This document shows positions 19,182 to 27,656 of a DNA stretch of 64,000 bases, piece by piece; the first letter of the stretch is position 1; each line of letters begins with the position of its first letter. Position numbers and translations under genes: made by a program. The DNA is from Mycobacteriaceae bacterium. Lineage in GTDB: Bacteria > Actinomycetota > Actinomycetes > Mycobacteriales > Mycobacteriaceae. The notes under the pieces are model-generated. The model was not told where the DNA came from. It did not search any database and saw nothing but the letters and a program-made list of their open reading frames with translations. The DNA is taken from the NCBI GenBank assembly GCA_019245755.1, contig JAFARC010000043.1, positions 1 through 64,000 on the forward strand, written 5' to 3'.

Positions 19182-20076
19182 GACATACATTCTGCCCCGG
19201 GCAGACGCGATGATTGATCCCGGCAGGCTTGTCGCCTGGTACGACACCGCAAAGCGCGACCTGCCGTGGCGCTCGCCGAGCGTCAGCCCGTGGCAGATCC
19301 TGGTCAGCGAGTTCATGCTGCAGCAGACGCCGGTAGCGCGCGTCGGGCCCCTATGGGAGGACTGGGTGCGTCGCTGGCCTACCGCGTCGGCCACGGCGGC
19401 CGCGACCGCCGCCGACGTGCTGCGCGCCTGGGGCAAGCTCGGGTATCCGCGCCGCGCCAAACGGCTGCATGAATGCGCGACCGTGATCGCCACAGACCAC
19501 GCCGACGTGGTGCCCGACGACGTGGAAATCCTGCAACGACTGCCCGGCGTCGGAAGCTATACGGCGCGCGCGGTTGCCTGTTTTGCCTACGGCAAAAGGG
19601 TTCCGGTCGTCGACACGAACGTCCGTCGCGTGGTGGCCCGTGCGACCCGGGGCCAGGCGGATGCGCGGCCGAACGCGCGTGACGTGGCGGAGGTGGCGCG
19701 AATGCTGCCGAAAGACGCTAGTGCGCCGCGGTTTTCGATAGCGCTGATGGAGCTCGGTGCGACGGTCTGCACCGCACGGTCACCGCGCTGCAGGCTGTGC
19801 CCGCTATCAGCGTGCGCATGGCGCGCGGCTGGCCATCCGCCCCTCGCCGCGCCGGTTCGTCGTGGCCAGACATATGCGGGGACTGACCGGCAGGTGCGGG
19901 GCCGGCTATTGGATGTGCTGCGCCGCAACGACTGTCCAGTCGCCCGCGCCGAGCTGGACCTCGCCTGGCTCACCGACACCGCGCAGCGCGACCGTGCCCT
20001 GGACTCACTGCTCGCCGACGGGCTGGTCGAACAGACATCGGATGGCCGATACGCGCTCAGCGGTGAAAACAGTTGA
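19180..20076 (+). CDS. mutY: MutY, A/G-specific adenine glycosylase
   Basis: MutY removes adenine mispaired with 8-oxoguanine. It has EFMLQQTPVARV, the helix-hairpin-helix LPGVGSYTARAVACFA, and catalytic Asp in VPVVDTNVRRVVA. It also has a four-cysteine [4Fe-4S] cluster site in CTARSPRCRLCPLSAC and a truncated 8-oxoG-recognition C-terminus with winged-helix-like QVRGRLLDVLRR, as in actinobacterial MutY. From the ATG at 19180 it has 298 aa (Rv3589: 304). An ATG at 19210, preceded by TACATT 18 bases upstream, is a credible alternative. The start codon overlaps that of canB on the other strand. Confidence 0.92.
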   Translation: MTYILPRADAMIDPGRLVAWYDTAKRDLPWRSPSVSPWQILVSEFMLQQTPVARVGPLWEDWVRRWPTASATAAATAADVLRAWGKLGYPRRAKRLHECATVIATDHADVVPDDVEILQRLPGVGSYTARAVACFAYGKRVPVVDTNVRRVVARATRGQADARPNARDVAEVARMLPKDASAPRFSIALMELGATVCTARSPRCRLCPLSACAWRAAGHPPLAAPVRRGQTYAGTDRQVRGRLLDVLRRNDCPVARAELDLAWLTDTAQRDRALDSLLADGLVEQTSDGRYALSGENS

Positions 20077-20192
20077 CTCTCGAACCGATTCCCGGCTCGG
20101 GCGTGTCGGCGCAGGACAACCGGCGCCGGTAGTCCGACGGAGTGACACCGACCAGCCTGCGGAAGTGCTGGCGCAGCCACACATCAGCACAG
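20057..20192 (-). pseudogene. Relic of an AraC/GlxA-family regulator (C-terminal HTH only)
   Basis: Read leftward, this stretch encodes ADVWLRQHFRRLVGVTPS followed by DYRRRL, then a short tail and a TGA at 20057. That is the second helix-turn-helix signature of GlxA-type AraC regulators. An upstream in-frame TAG stands about 20 bases before the signature, and no start codon or remaining domains (about 280 residues) exist, since the hydrolase gene occupies that DNA. It therefore looks like the 3' stub of a deleted regulator. It overlaps the mutY and hydrolase ends by a few bases. Confidence 0.75.
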
Positions 20193-20978
20193 CGTCGCTA
20201 GAAATCCGGCGACGGCCCTGCGGTACACGTCGGGAGCCTCGTCATGGACTAGGTGCCCGGCGTCGTCTGCGCGCAGATAGCTCGCCAGGTAACCCGACTC
20301 GTGCATCTGGCGCATCTGTCCAGGCGGTGTGACGGAATTGCCCGCCTCGATGAGCAGGGTCGGCACCCGCACCGCGTGCCACTGCTGCCAGTAAGCTCTG
20401 GTCCCCCATTCGGCCGCAATTTCGATCCATCGTTCGACGTGGCCGTGCAGCCGCCACCCGCTACGGGTGCGGTCGAACGCGTCCAGGAAGTACCGCCCTG
20501 CCACCGGACCGAACTGGTCGATGACCTCTTGGGCGGTGCTGAACTCGACGGGCAGCGCCTGAAGCCATGGTTCCCACGGGCCAGTGGTACGCCCGCGGAA
20601 ATCCGGCGCCATGTCCTCGATCACCAGCGCGGTCACCAGGTCGGGCCGGTCAGCGGCCAGGCACCAGCCGTGCAGCCCACCCATGGAGTGCCCGATCAAC
20701 ACTGCCGGCTGGCCCAATGCCGTTATCGCGTCGGCCAGGTCGGCGACGAACCGTTCGGTGCGGATCGGATAGCGGTCCGCGACGTCCCGGCCGCGGTGCC
20801 AGGGTGCGTCGTAGGAATAGACCCGCCCCAAACGTGTGAGCCACGGCAACTGCCGTGTCCACGTGCTGCCGCGACCCATCAGACCGTGGACGAGCACCAG
20901 CGGCTCGCCGTCGCCGCCGTGGTCGATCAGTAGCTCGCGCGATGAGCGCCCATCTGGCGTCACTGCCTCATCTTCCAT
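20184..20978 (-). CDS. Alpha/beta-hydrolase (Rv3591c-like)
   Basis: This is a 264-aa alpha/beta-hydrolase with oxyanion loop VLVHGLMGRGSTW, nucleophile elbow GHSMGGLHG (Ser about residue 95), and catalytic His in DDAGHLVHDEAP near the C-terminus. The substrate is unknown; the family includes esterases, lipases and C-C hydrolases. The ATG at 20978 was chosen because upstream in-frame sequence overlaps the mhuD coding region. The divergent spacer to mhuD is only 27 bases, with a TACCGT element for this gene 11 bases before its ATG. Confidence 0.85.
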   Translation of the reverse strand: MEDEAVTPDGRSSRELLIDHGGDGEPLVLVHGLMGRGSTWTRQLPWLTRLGRVYSYDAPWHRGRDVADRYPIRTERFVADLADAITALGQPAVLIGHSMGGLHGWCLAADRPDLVTALVIEDMAPDFRGRTTGPWEPWLQALPVEFSTAQEVIDQFGPVAGRYFLDAFDRTRSGWRLHGHVERWIEIAAEWGTRAYWQQWHAVRVPTLLIEAGNSVTPPGQMRQMHESGYLASYLRADDAGHLVHDEAPDVYRRAVAGFLATLC

Positions 20979-20989
20979 CGCGGAGCAGC

Positions 20990-20999
20990 ACGGTAGCCT
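20990..20999. promoter_or_regulatory. Back-to-back -10 elements between hydrolase gene and mhuD
   Basis: Rightward TAGCCT (20994-20999) is 6 bases from the mhuD ATG. Leftward TACCGT (complement of 20990-20995) is 11 bases from the hydrolase ATG. Both fit TANNNT and they overlap by two bases inside a 27-base spacer. Confidence 0.4.
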
Positions 21000-21005
21000 G
21001 ACGGC

Positions 21006-21323
21006 ATGACGGTGGTGAAGATCAACGCAATCGAGGTACCGCCGGACGCCGGTCCGGAGCTGGAGAAGCGGTTCGCCCACCGGGCGCACGCGGTCGACAA
21101 CCAGCCCGGCTTCCTCGGATTTCAGTTGCTGCGTCCGGTCAAGGGTGAGAACCGCTACTTCGTGGTGACGCAATGGGAATCCGAAGAGGCGTTCCAGGCC
21201 TGGGCTACCGGCCCAGCCGTGCACGCTCACGCTGGTGAGCGAGCGAATCCGGTGGCGACTGGGGCGACGTTGCTTGAGTTCGAGGTTGTGTTGGACGTTG
21301 CCGGGGCGAGCGCCGAGGCGTAG
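21006..21323 (+). CDS. mhuD: MhuD, heme-degrading monooxygenase
   Basis: This small ABM-fold dimeric enzyme (105 aa, identical length to Rv3592) cleaves heme to mycobilin and releases iron without CO, for use of host heme. All known active-site residues are present at the expected numbers: Asn7, Trp66 and His75 (in QAWATGP and HAHAG). The start ATG has the -10-like TAGCCT six bases upstream, so the mRNA is probably leaderless. lpqF follows immediately with overlap or minimal spacing, suggesting cotranscription. Confidence 0.95.
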   Translation: MTVVKINAIEVPPDAGPELEKRFAHRAHAVDNQPGFLGFQLLRPVKGENRYFVVTQWESEEAFQAWATGPAVHAHAGERANPVATGATLLEFEVVLDVAGASAEA

Positions 21324-22668
21324 GGCAGGCCGGGCGCGTCAACGCGCGGTGGCGTCCGTCGCCACGGCCACGATGACCGGCGCCCTGGTCTGCGCATGCG
21401 CTACGCCGTCCGCAGCGCCGATGATCGGCGGCACGAGCGAGAAGTTCAACACCAGCACGCCCGTCGGTCTGCGCGCTAAGCAGATCGTCGACATGCTCAA
21501 TTCCGACTGGCCGATCGGCACGGTCGGTGTGCGCACGCTGGCGGCGCAAAAGCAGGTCGACGAGATCGGCACGACCATGGAGACACTGTGGTGGGACCGG
21601 CCGTACACGGTCACCGGTGTCGACCTTCACGCCGCGCAGGCGACGCTGCACCTGACCACCTCGTTCGGCGCACGGCAGGACATCGACATTCACACCGACG
21701 ACCAAACCATGGTGGACCGGTTCGATGTCGAGCTGCAGAAGGCGAGTATCAGGTCATGGTCTGACGTCGACACCGAGCTCGAGAAGTCCGGCGCCCGGTA
21801 TTCCTATCAGGTCGCAAAGGTCGACGACGGCCGATGCCAAAAGGTCGCCGGCACGCATACCGCCGAATCGTTGCCGCTGGCGTCGATTTTCAAGCTGTAC
21901 GTGCTCTATGCCGTCGCCGACGGCGTGAAGAGCGGCGCGGTGTCGTGGAACGACAACCTCACGATCACCGGCCAGGCCAAGGATGTCGGCTCCTCGGGCC
22001 TGGAGAAGTTGCCTCCCGGTGCACAGGTGACGGTGCGCACCGCCGCGGACAAGATGATCGCAACCAGCGACAACATGGCCACCGATCTGCTGATTGGTCG
22101 GGTCGGCACGTCAGCTGTCGAACACGCGCTGGTCGAGGCCGGCCACCACGATCCGGCAAGCATGACGCCGTTCCCGACCATGCACGAGTTGTTCTCGGTG
22201 GGGTGGGGCACACCGGATCTTCGCCAACAGTGGCAGCAGGCGGTGCAATCCGGGGGTTCCCAGGGCCGCGCACAGCTGCTCCAGCAGACGAATGCGCGCC
22301 CGTATCAGCCCGACCCGGCGCGCACTCACACCCCCGCCTCCACCTACGGGGCCGAGTGGTATGGCAGCGCGGAGGACATTTGCCGGGTGCACGCCGCACT
22401 GCAGACCGGTGCGTTCGGTGCCGCCGCGCCCGTCAAGCAGATCATGTCGCAGATCCCCGGCATCGACCTGGACCGGCAGCAGTGGCCGTATGTCGGCGCC
22501 AAAGCCGGCAACCTGCCGGGCGACCTGACGTTCAGCTGGTACGTGGTGGACCGTACCGGTCAGCCGTGGGTGGTCAGCTTCCAGCTGAATTGGCCCCGCT
22601 ACCACGGTTCCAGCGCGAGCGCCTGGCTGTTGTCGATCGCCAAACAAGTCTTCGTGATGCTGCCCTGA
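21298..22668 (+). CDS. lpqF: LpqF-like lipoprotein with class A beta-lactamase-like domain
   Basis: This exported serine-hydrolase-like protein of about 456 aa has an N-terminal NTF2-like segment (about residues 50-140). The beta-lactamase/DD-peptidase-type domain has SxxK in PLASIFKLYVL and SDN in IATSDNMATDLL, but KAG instead of KTG (VGAKAGNLPG). A putative lipobox LVCAC (about residue 34) is atypical. The start is uncertain: TTG at 21298 gives a basic RRR n-region suited to a signal peptide, while GTG at 21349 gives none. The first choice overlaps mhuD by 26 bases. Beta-lactamase activity is not implied. Confidence 0.75.
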   Translation: MPGRAPRRRAGRARQRAVASVATATMTGALVCACATPSAAPMIGGTSEKFNTSTPVGLRAKQIVDMLNSDWPIGTVGVRTLAAQKQVDEIGTTMETLWWDRPYTVTGVDLHAAQATLHLTTSFGARQDIDIHTDDQTMVDRFDVELQKASIRSWSDVDTELEKSGARYSYQVAKVDDGRCQKVAGTHTAESLPLASIFKLYVLYAVADGVKSGAVSWNDNLTITGQAKDVGSSGLEKLPPGAQVTVRTAADKMIATSDNMATDLLIGRVGTSAVEHALVEAGHHDPASMTPFPTMHELFSVGWGTPDLRQQWQQAVQSGGSQGRAQLLQQTNARPYQPDPARTHTPASTYGAEWYGSAEDICRVHAALQTGAFGAAAPVKQIMSQIPGIDLDRQQWPYVGAKAGNLPGDLTFSWYVVDRTGQPWVVSFQLNWPRYHGSSASAWLLSIAKQVFVMLP

Positions 22669-22753
22669 TTCGCGCGCGGTCAGTTCGATCGCAGCCTCGG
22701 GCATGGCACGGCGCGGCTCGCAGGCCGGCTCCCGCGGCTACCAGGCCGAATAA

Positions 22754-22792
22754 AGATGGGCGGTCGACGCCTTGAAGCGTCGCCGCCCATCT
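22754..22792 (-). terminator. Rho-independent terminator between clpC1 and lpqF
   Basis: AGATGGGCGG-(T)-CGACGC pairs with GCGTCG-CCGCCCATCT: 16 base pairs with a single bulged T and a 6-base loop. On the clpC1 strand the stem is followed by TTTATT, so it mainly ends clpC1. Its symmetry could also stop lpqF transcripts from the other side. Confidence 0.85.
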
Positions 22793-22799
22793 GTCTCGA

Positions 22800-25349
22800 T
22801 CACTCCGTCGCGGCCGCGCTGTGCGTGCCCGCCGCCCCGGCCTTGGCCAGGTCCGGCTCGGCCGTCTTGGCCGGCTTGCGGGCACCGGTGAAGGTGAATA
22901 CCGCGTCCTCGCCGGCTCCCGTCCCGTCCCAGTTGTCGACGTCGACGGTAACCAGTTGACCGGGGCCGACCTCCTCGAACAGGATTTTCTCCGACAGCTG
23001 GTCTTCGATCTCCCGCTGGATGGTCCGCCGCAGCGGCCGCGCACCCAGCACCGGGTCGAAGCCCCGCTTGGCCAGCAGCTCCTTGGCCTTGTCCGTCAGC
23101 TGCAGCGCCATGTCCTTGCTCTTCAGCTGCTTCTCGACGCGGGTGACCATCAAGTCGACCATCCGGATGATCTCGTCCCGGGTCAGCTGGTGGAAGACGA
23201 TGATGTCGTCGATGCGGTTGAGGAACTCCGGGCGGAAGTGCTTCTTCAGCTCGTCGTTGACCTTCTGCTTCATCCGCTCGTAGTTGTTCTCGCCGCCGCC
23301 CGGGCTGAAGCCGAGGCCGACCGCCTTGGAGATGTCGGCGGTGCCGAGGTTGGACGTGAAGATCAGCACGGTGTTCTTGAAGTCGACCGTGCGGCCCTGG
23401 CCGTCGGTCAGCCGACCGTCCTCGAGTACCTGCAGCAGGCTGTTGTAGATCTCCTGATGCGCCTTCTCGATCTCGTCGAACAGCACCACCGAGAACGGCT
23501 TGCGCCGCACCTTCTCGGTCAACTGGCCGCCCTCTTCGTATCCCACGTAGCCCGGAGGGGCACCGAACAGCCGCGAAGCGGTGAACCGGTCGTGGAACTC
23601 GCCCATGTCGATCTGGATGAGCGCGTCGTCGTCGCCGAACAGGAAGTTCGCCAGCGCCTTGGACAACTCGGTCTTACCGACCCCGGACGGGCCGGCGAAG
23701 ATGAACGAGCCCGAGGGACGCTTCGGATCCTTCAGGCCGGCACGGGTACGCCGGATGGCCTTGCTGACAGCCTGGACGGCGTCCTCCTGGCCGATGATCC
23801 GCTTGTGCAGCTCATCTTCCATGCGCAACAGCCGAGTGGTCTCCTCCTCGGTCAGCTTGAACACCGGGATGCCGGTCCAGTTGCCCAGGACCTCGGCGAT
23901 CTGCTCGTCGTCGACCTCGGCGACCACGTCCAGATCACCTGATCGCCACTGCTTCTCGCGCTCGGCGCGCTGGGCAACCAGGTGCTTCTCCCGGTCACGC
24001 AAGGCCGCGGCCTTCTCGAAGTCCTGCGCATCGATGGCCGACTCCTTCTCGCGGCGCGCCTCTGCGATCTTCTCGTCGAAGTCGCGCAGGTCTGGCGGCG
24101 CGGTCATGCGGCGAATCCGCATCCGGGCACCGGCCTCGTCGATCAAGTCGATGGCCTTGTCCGGCAGGAACCGGTCGTTGATGTAGCGGTCGGCCAGCGT
24201 GGCCGCGGCGACCATCGCACTGTCGGTGATGGAAACCCGGTGGTGTGCCTCGTAACGGTCACGCAACCCCTTGAGGATCTCGATGGTGTGCTCGACCGTC
24301 GGCTCACCGACCTGCACCGGCTGGAACCGGCGCTCCAGCGCAGCGTCCTTCTCGATGTACTTGCGGTACTCGTCGAGCGTCGTCGCGCCGATCGTCTGCA
24401 GTTCGCCGCGGGCCAGCTTGGGCTTGAGAATCGACGCCGCGTCGATCGCGCCTTCGGCGGCACCGGCGCCCACCAGGGTGTGCAGCTCATCGATGAACAG
24501 GATGATGTCGCCGCGGGTGTTGATTTCCTTGAGCACCTTCTTGAGGCGTTCCTCGAAATCACCGCGGTAGCGGCTGCCGGCAACCAGCGAACCCAGGTCC
24601 AGGGTGTAGAGCTGCTTGTCCTTGAGCGTCTCGGGGACCTCGCCGTGCACGATCGCCTGCGCCAGGCCCTCGACCACGGCGGTCTTGCCAACGCCCGGCT
24701 CGCCGATCAGCACGGGGTTGTTCTTGGTGCGTCGGCTCAGCACCTGCATCACCCGCTCGATTTCCTTTTCCCGGCCGATGACGGGGTCGAGCTTGCCCTC
24801 CATCGCGGCCGCGGTCAGGTTGCGGCCGAACTGGTCGAGCACCAGCGACGTGGACGGGTTGCCTGCCTCGCCGCCGCGGCCACCGGTTCCGGCCTCCGCG
24901 GTCTCCTTGCCCTGGTAGCCGGACAGCAGCTGGATGACCTGCTGACGGACCCGGGTCAGCTCGGCACCTAGCTTGACCAACACCTGTGCGGCAACGCCCT
25001 CGCCCTCGCGGATCAGGCCCAGCAGGATGTGCTCGGTGCCGATGTAGTTGTGGCCGAGCTGCAGCGCTTCGCGCAGGCTCAGCTCCAGCACCTTCTTGGC
25101 GCGGGGGGTGAACGGGATGTGCCCGGACGGCGCCTGCTGGCCCTGGCCGATGATTTCCTCGACCTGGCTGCGCACGCCCTCGAGCGAGATGCCCAACGAC
25201 TCCAGCGACTTCGCGGCAACGCCCTCGCCCTCGTGGATCAACCCCAGCAGGATGTGCTCCGTCCCGATGTAGTTGTGGTTGAGCATCCTGGCCTCTTCTT
25301 GGGCCAGAACGACGACGCGGCGTGCGCGGTCAGTAAATCTTTCGAACAT
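22800..25349 (-). CDS. clpC1: ClpC1, AAA+ unfoldase of the Clp protease
   Basis: ClpC1 unfolds substrates for the ClpP1P2 peptidase; it is essential in mycobacteria. In order: two Clp-N repeats (residues 1-145, [15 protein letters not shown] and [15 protein letters not shown]), AAA-1 with Walker [10 protein letters not shown] (about 210), a UVR-type middle domain ([27 protein letters not shown]), and AAA-2 with GPSGVGKTE (about 550) and Walker [11 protein letters not shown]-terminal D2 small domain follows. The 849-aa length matches Rv3596c (848). GGGAGAGCAGG precedes the ATG. A TAGAGT -10 candidate (complement of 25411-25416) would give a leader of about 55 bases. Confidence 0.97.
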   Translation of the reverse strand: MFERFTDRARRVVVLAQEEARMLNHNYIGTEHILLGLIHEGEGVAAKSLESLGISLEGVRSQVEEIIGQGQQAPSGHIPFTPRAKKVLELSLREALQLGHNYIGTEHILLGLIREGEGVAAQVLVKLGAELTRVRQQVIQLLSGYQGKETAEAGTGGRGGEAGNPSTSLVLDQFGRNLTAAAMEGKLDPVIGREKEIERVMQVLSRRTKNNPVLIGEPGVGKTAVVEGLAQAIVHGEVPETLKDKQLYTLDLGSLVAGSRYRGDFEERLKKVLKEINTRGDIILFIDELHTLVGAGAAEGAIDAASILKPKLARGELQTIGATTLDEYRKYIEKDAALERRFQPVQVGEPTVEHTIEILKGLRDRYEAHHRVSITDSAMVAAATLADRYINDRFLPDKAIDLIDEAGARMRIRRMTAPPDLRDFDEKIAEARREKESAIDAQDFEKAAALRDREKHLVAQRAEREKQWRSGDLDVVAEVDDEQIAEVLGNWTGIPVFKLTEEETTRLLRMEDELHKRIIGQEDAVQAVSKAIRRTRAGLKDPKRPSGSFIFAGPSGVGKTELSKALANFLFGDDDALIQIDMGEFHDRFTASRLFGAPPGYVGYEEGGQLTEKVRRKPFSVVLFDEIEKAHQEIYNSLLQVLEDGRLTDGQGRTVDFKNTVLIFTSNLGTADISKAVGLGFSPGGGENNYERMKQKVNDELKKHFRPEFLNRIDDIIVFHQLTRDEIIRMVDLMVTRVEKQLKSKDMALQLTDKAKELLAKRGFDPVLGARPLRRTIQREIEDQLSEKILFEEVGPGQLVTVDVDNWDGTGAGEDAVFTFTGARKPAKTAEPDLAKAGAAGTHSAAATE

Positions 25350-25571
25350 CGGTGGTTACCTGCTCTCCCTCACCAGTAGGTACCGCGGATACCCGTTGCA
25401 CCTGCCACCCACTCTAATGGGCAGGCCCGTCCAACGCCCCACCACGGGAACCGGTCGTTACCTACGGCACAGCGTGCGGATTTTGCGGGGGTCTGCGCAG
25501 TACATGGGTATTAACGCCGGCCGGTCCTGAAACGTTTCCGCCATCCCCCGGCCGTTGGTTCGCGCCAAGCG

Positions 25572-25609
25572 AAAAAACGCCGACGCTCTGCGACATATCG
25601 CCGGCGTTT
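25572..25609 (-). terminator. Rho-independent terminator of lsr2
   Basis: On the minus strand AAACGCCG pairs with CGGCGTTT (25602-25609 with 25575-25582) around a 19-base loop and runs directly into TTTTTT (complement of 25572-25577). It lies 24 bases after the lsr2 stop and separates lsr2 from clpC1. Confidence 0.85.
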
Positions 25610-25632
25610 CACCGAACCGTCGCCGGCGGTGG

Positions 25633-25974
25633 CTAGGTAGCCGCGTGGAACGCTTCGATGACGTCTGCGGGGATACGCCCGCGGGAGGACACGTTGTGCC
25701 CGTTGCGCCGTGCCCACTCCCGGATTGCGGCGCTTTGCTCCCGGTCGATCGACGCCCTGCCCCGTCCCGATCCGGCCGAGCGGCCACGGCGCCGGCCGCC
25801 GACCCGGCGGCCGGCTTCCACCCAAGCCTTCAGGTCCTCACGCAGCTTTTTGGCATTCTTCGACGACAGATCGATCTCGTATGTCACACCGTCGAGCCCG
25901 AATTCGACAGTCTCGTCCGCCGCGGCCTCGCCGTCGAAATCGTCGACCAGCGTGACGGTGACTTTCTTGGCCAT
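25633..25974 (-). CDS. lsr2: Lsr2, nucleoid-associated protein (H-NS-like silencer)
   Basis: Lsr2 coats AT-rich DNA and silences horizontally acquired and virulence genes. The N-terminal dimerisation domain begins [14 protein letters not shown]. The linker is Arg/Gly-rich ([19 protein letters not shown]). The C-terminal DNA-binding domain ends [14 protein letters not shown], containing the RGR AT-hook-like motif. The ATG at 25974 gives 113 aa (M. tuberculosis 112) and has GAAGGAG about 11 bases upstream; a GTG nine bases earlier sits too close to that Shine-Dalgarno. It is monocistronic: its terminator follows, and lysS ends 150 bases upstream. Confidence 0.97.
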   Translation of the reverse strand: MAKKVTVTLVDDFDGEAAADETVEFGLDGVTYEIDLSSKNAKKLREDLKAWVEAGRRVGGRRRGRSAGSGRGRASIDREQSAAIREWARRNGHNVSSRGRIPADVIEAFHAAT

Positions 25975-26124
25975 TGTTGCCACTGCTCCTTCTGAACACT
26001 GTCAGGCGCCCGTCGAAGAAGCTGGGCGTCGATTCTCGGATCGTCAACTCAACCAATGTGCCATAGCGGCGCCAGTGAAGCCAGCAGCACGAAGAGACAA
26101 CGATCGGTGGTGTCGTCGCACCGT

Positions 26125-27633
26125 TCAGTTTGTGAGGCGCCGCACAATCGGGAACAAAACGGTGTCCCTTATTCCCAGCCCGGTCAATACCATCAGCAGC
26201 CTATCGATGCCCATTCCGGTACCGGTCGTCGGCGGCATGCCGTGCTCCATGGCGGCAAGGAAATCTTCATCTAGTGCCATCGCCTCGTCGTCCCCGGCAG
26301 CCGCCGCCCGAGCCTGTGCAGCGAACCGCTCGCGTTGGACAACCGGGTCAATGAGCTCGGAATACCCCGTGGCAAGCTCTATTCCGCGAACATAGAGATC
26401 CCACTTTTCGGTGACCCCGTCGATCGTGCGGTGCTGCCGTGTCAGCGGCGTGGTTTCCACCGGGAAATCGCGCACGAACGTGGGCGCATACAAGTTCATG
26501 CCGACGAGGTGTTCCCATAATTCCTCGACCAGCTTGCCATGCCCATAGCCGCGGTCGCGCGGCACTTGCAGACCGACATTATTTGCTAACTCGAGAAGCT
26601 GCCGTACCGGGGTCTGCGGTGTGATCTCTTCGCCCACTGCTTCCGAGAGTGACGGGTACATTTCCAGCGACTGCCATTGTCCGTCGAGGTCGTAGGTGCT
26701 GCTGTCGGAGAGCGTGAGCAAACGAGTGCCGAAGACCTCGTCGGCAACTTCTTGAATTATCTCCCGGATCATCACCGCGGAATCGTGGTAGGTGCCGTAG
26801 GCCTGGTAAGTCTCGAGCATCGAGAATTCCGGCGAATGGGTGGAATCGGCGCCCTCGTTGCGGAACACCCGATCCAACTCGAAGACCCGCTCGAAGCCAC
26901 CGACGACGCAGCGCTTGAGAAACAGTTCCGGCGCGATACGCAGATACAGGTCGGCGTCCAGCGCGTTGGAGTGGGTGACGAACGGCCGCGCGGCCGCGCC
27001 GCCGGCCAGGGTCTGCAGCATCGGGGTCTCCACCTCGAGGAAGCCGCGCCGGTGCAGCGCCTCGCGCAGCGCGCGCACCACCGCGATCCGTTGCCGCGCC
27101 ACCGTACGCGCCTCGGGACGAACGATCAGGTCGACGTGGCGCTGCCGCACCCGCGCCTCTTCGCTCATCTCTTTGTGGGCAACAGGCAGCGGTCGCAGCG
27201 CCTTCGAAGCCATTTGCCACGAGTCGGCCAGCACAGATAATTCGCCGCGCCGTGAGCTGATCACCTCGCCGTGGACGAAGACGATGTCGCCGAGGTCGAC
27301 ATCGGCCTTCCACGCGTCCAACGCCTCCTGGCCGACGCTCGCCAGGCTCAGCATCGCCTGCAGCTGGGTGCCGTCACCTTCCTGCAGCGTGGCGAAACAG
27401 AGTTTGCCTGAATTGCGGGCGAACACGACCCGCCCTGTGGTTCCAACCACTTCGCCGGTGGATGTGTCGGCTGCCAGCTCGGGATAGGCGTCGCGAATCT
27501 GCCGCAGTGAGTGGGTCCGCGGAACGTCGACCGGGTACGGCTGGAGCCCTTCGGCCAGCAGCCGGTCGCGCTTGGCCTGCCGGATCCGGAACTGTTCCGG
27601 GTTCCCGGCGTCGCGTGGATCAGCCGAACTCAC
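26125..27633 (-). CDS. lysS: Lysyl-tRNA synthetase, class II
   Basis: LysS charges tRNA-Lys. An N-terminal OB-fold anticodon domain ([21 protein letters not shown]) precedes the class II catalytic core: [36 protein letters not shown] (motif 2 with the FRNE loop) and [23 protein letters not shown] (motif 3). At 502 aa it is a stand-alone enzyme, not the LysX fusion that adds lysine to phosphatidylglycerol. The start is GTG. A TAAGCT element lies 8 bases upstream, and the divergent PLP-lyase gene starts 23 bases away. It corresponds to Rv3598c. Confidence 0.95.
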   Translation of the reverse strand: MSSADPRDAGNPEQFRIRQAKRDRLLAEGLQPYPVDVPRTHSLRQIRDAYPELAADTSTGEVVGTTGRVVFARNSGKLCFATLQEGDGTQLQAMLSLASVGQEALDAWKADVDLGDIVFVHGEVISSRRGELSVLADSWQMASKALRPLPVAHKEMSEEARVRQRHVDLIVRPEARTVARQRIAVVRALREALHRRGFLEVETPMLQTLAGGAAARPFVTHSNALDADLYLRIAPELFLKRCVVGGFERVFELDRVFRNEGADSTHSPEFSMLETYQAYGTYHDSAVMIREIIQEVADEVFGTRLLTLSDSSTYDLDGQWQSLEMYPSLSEAVGEEITPQTPVRQLLELANNVGLQVPRDRGYGHGKLVEELWEHLVGMNLYAPTFVRDFPVETTPLTRQHRTIDGVTEKWDLYVRGIELATGYSELIDPVVQRERFAAQARAAAAGDDEAMALDEDFLAAMEHGMPPTTGTGMGIDRLLMVLTGLGIRDTVLFPIVRRLTN

Positions 27634-27656
27634 GACGTGCCAGCTTAGATGAACAC

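Noticed and set aside
25378..25400. Imperfect palindrome around CCGCGG upstream of clpC1 as a ClgR operator
   Set aside because: It lacks the CGC-N5-GCG core arrangement expected for ClgR sites; only weak symmetry is present.
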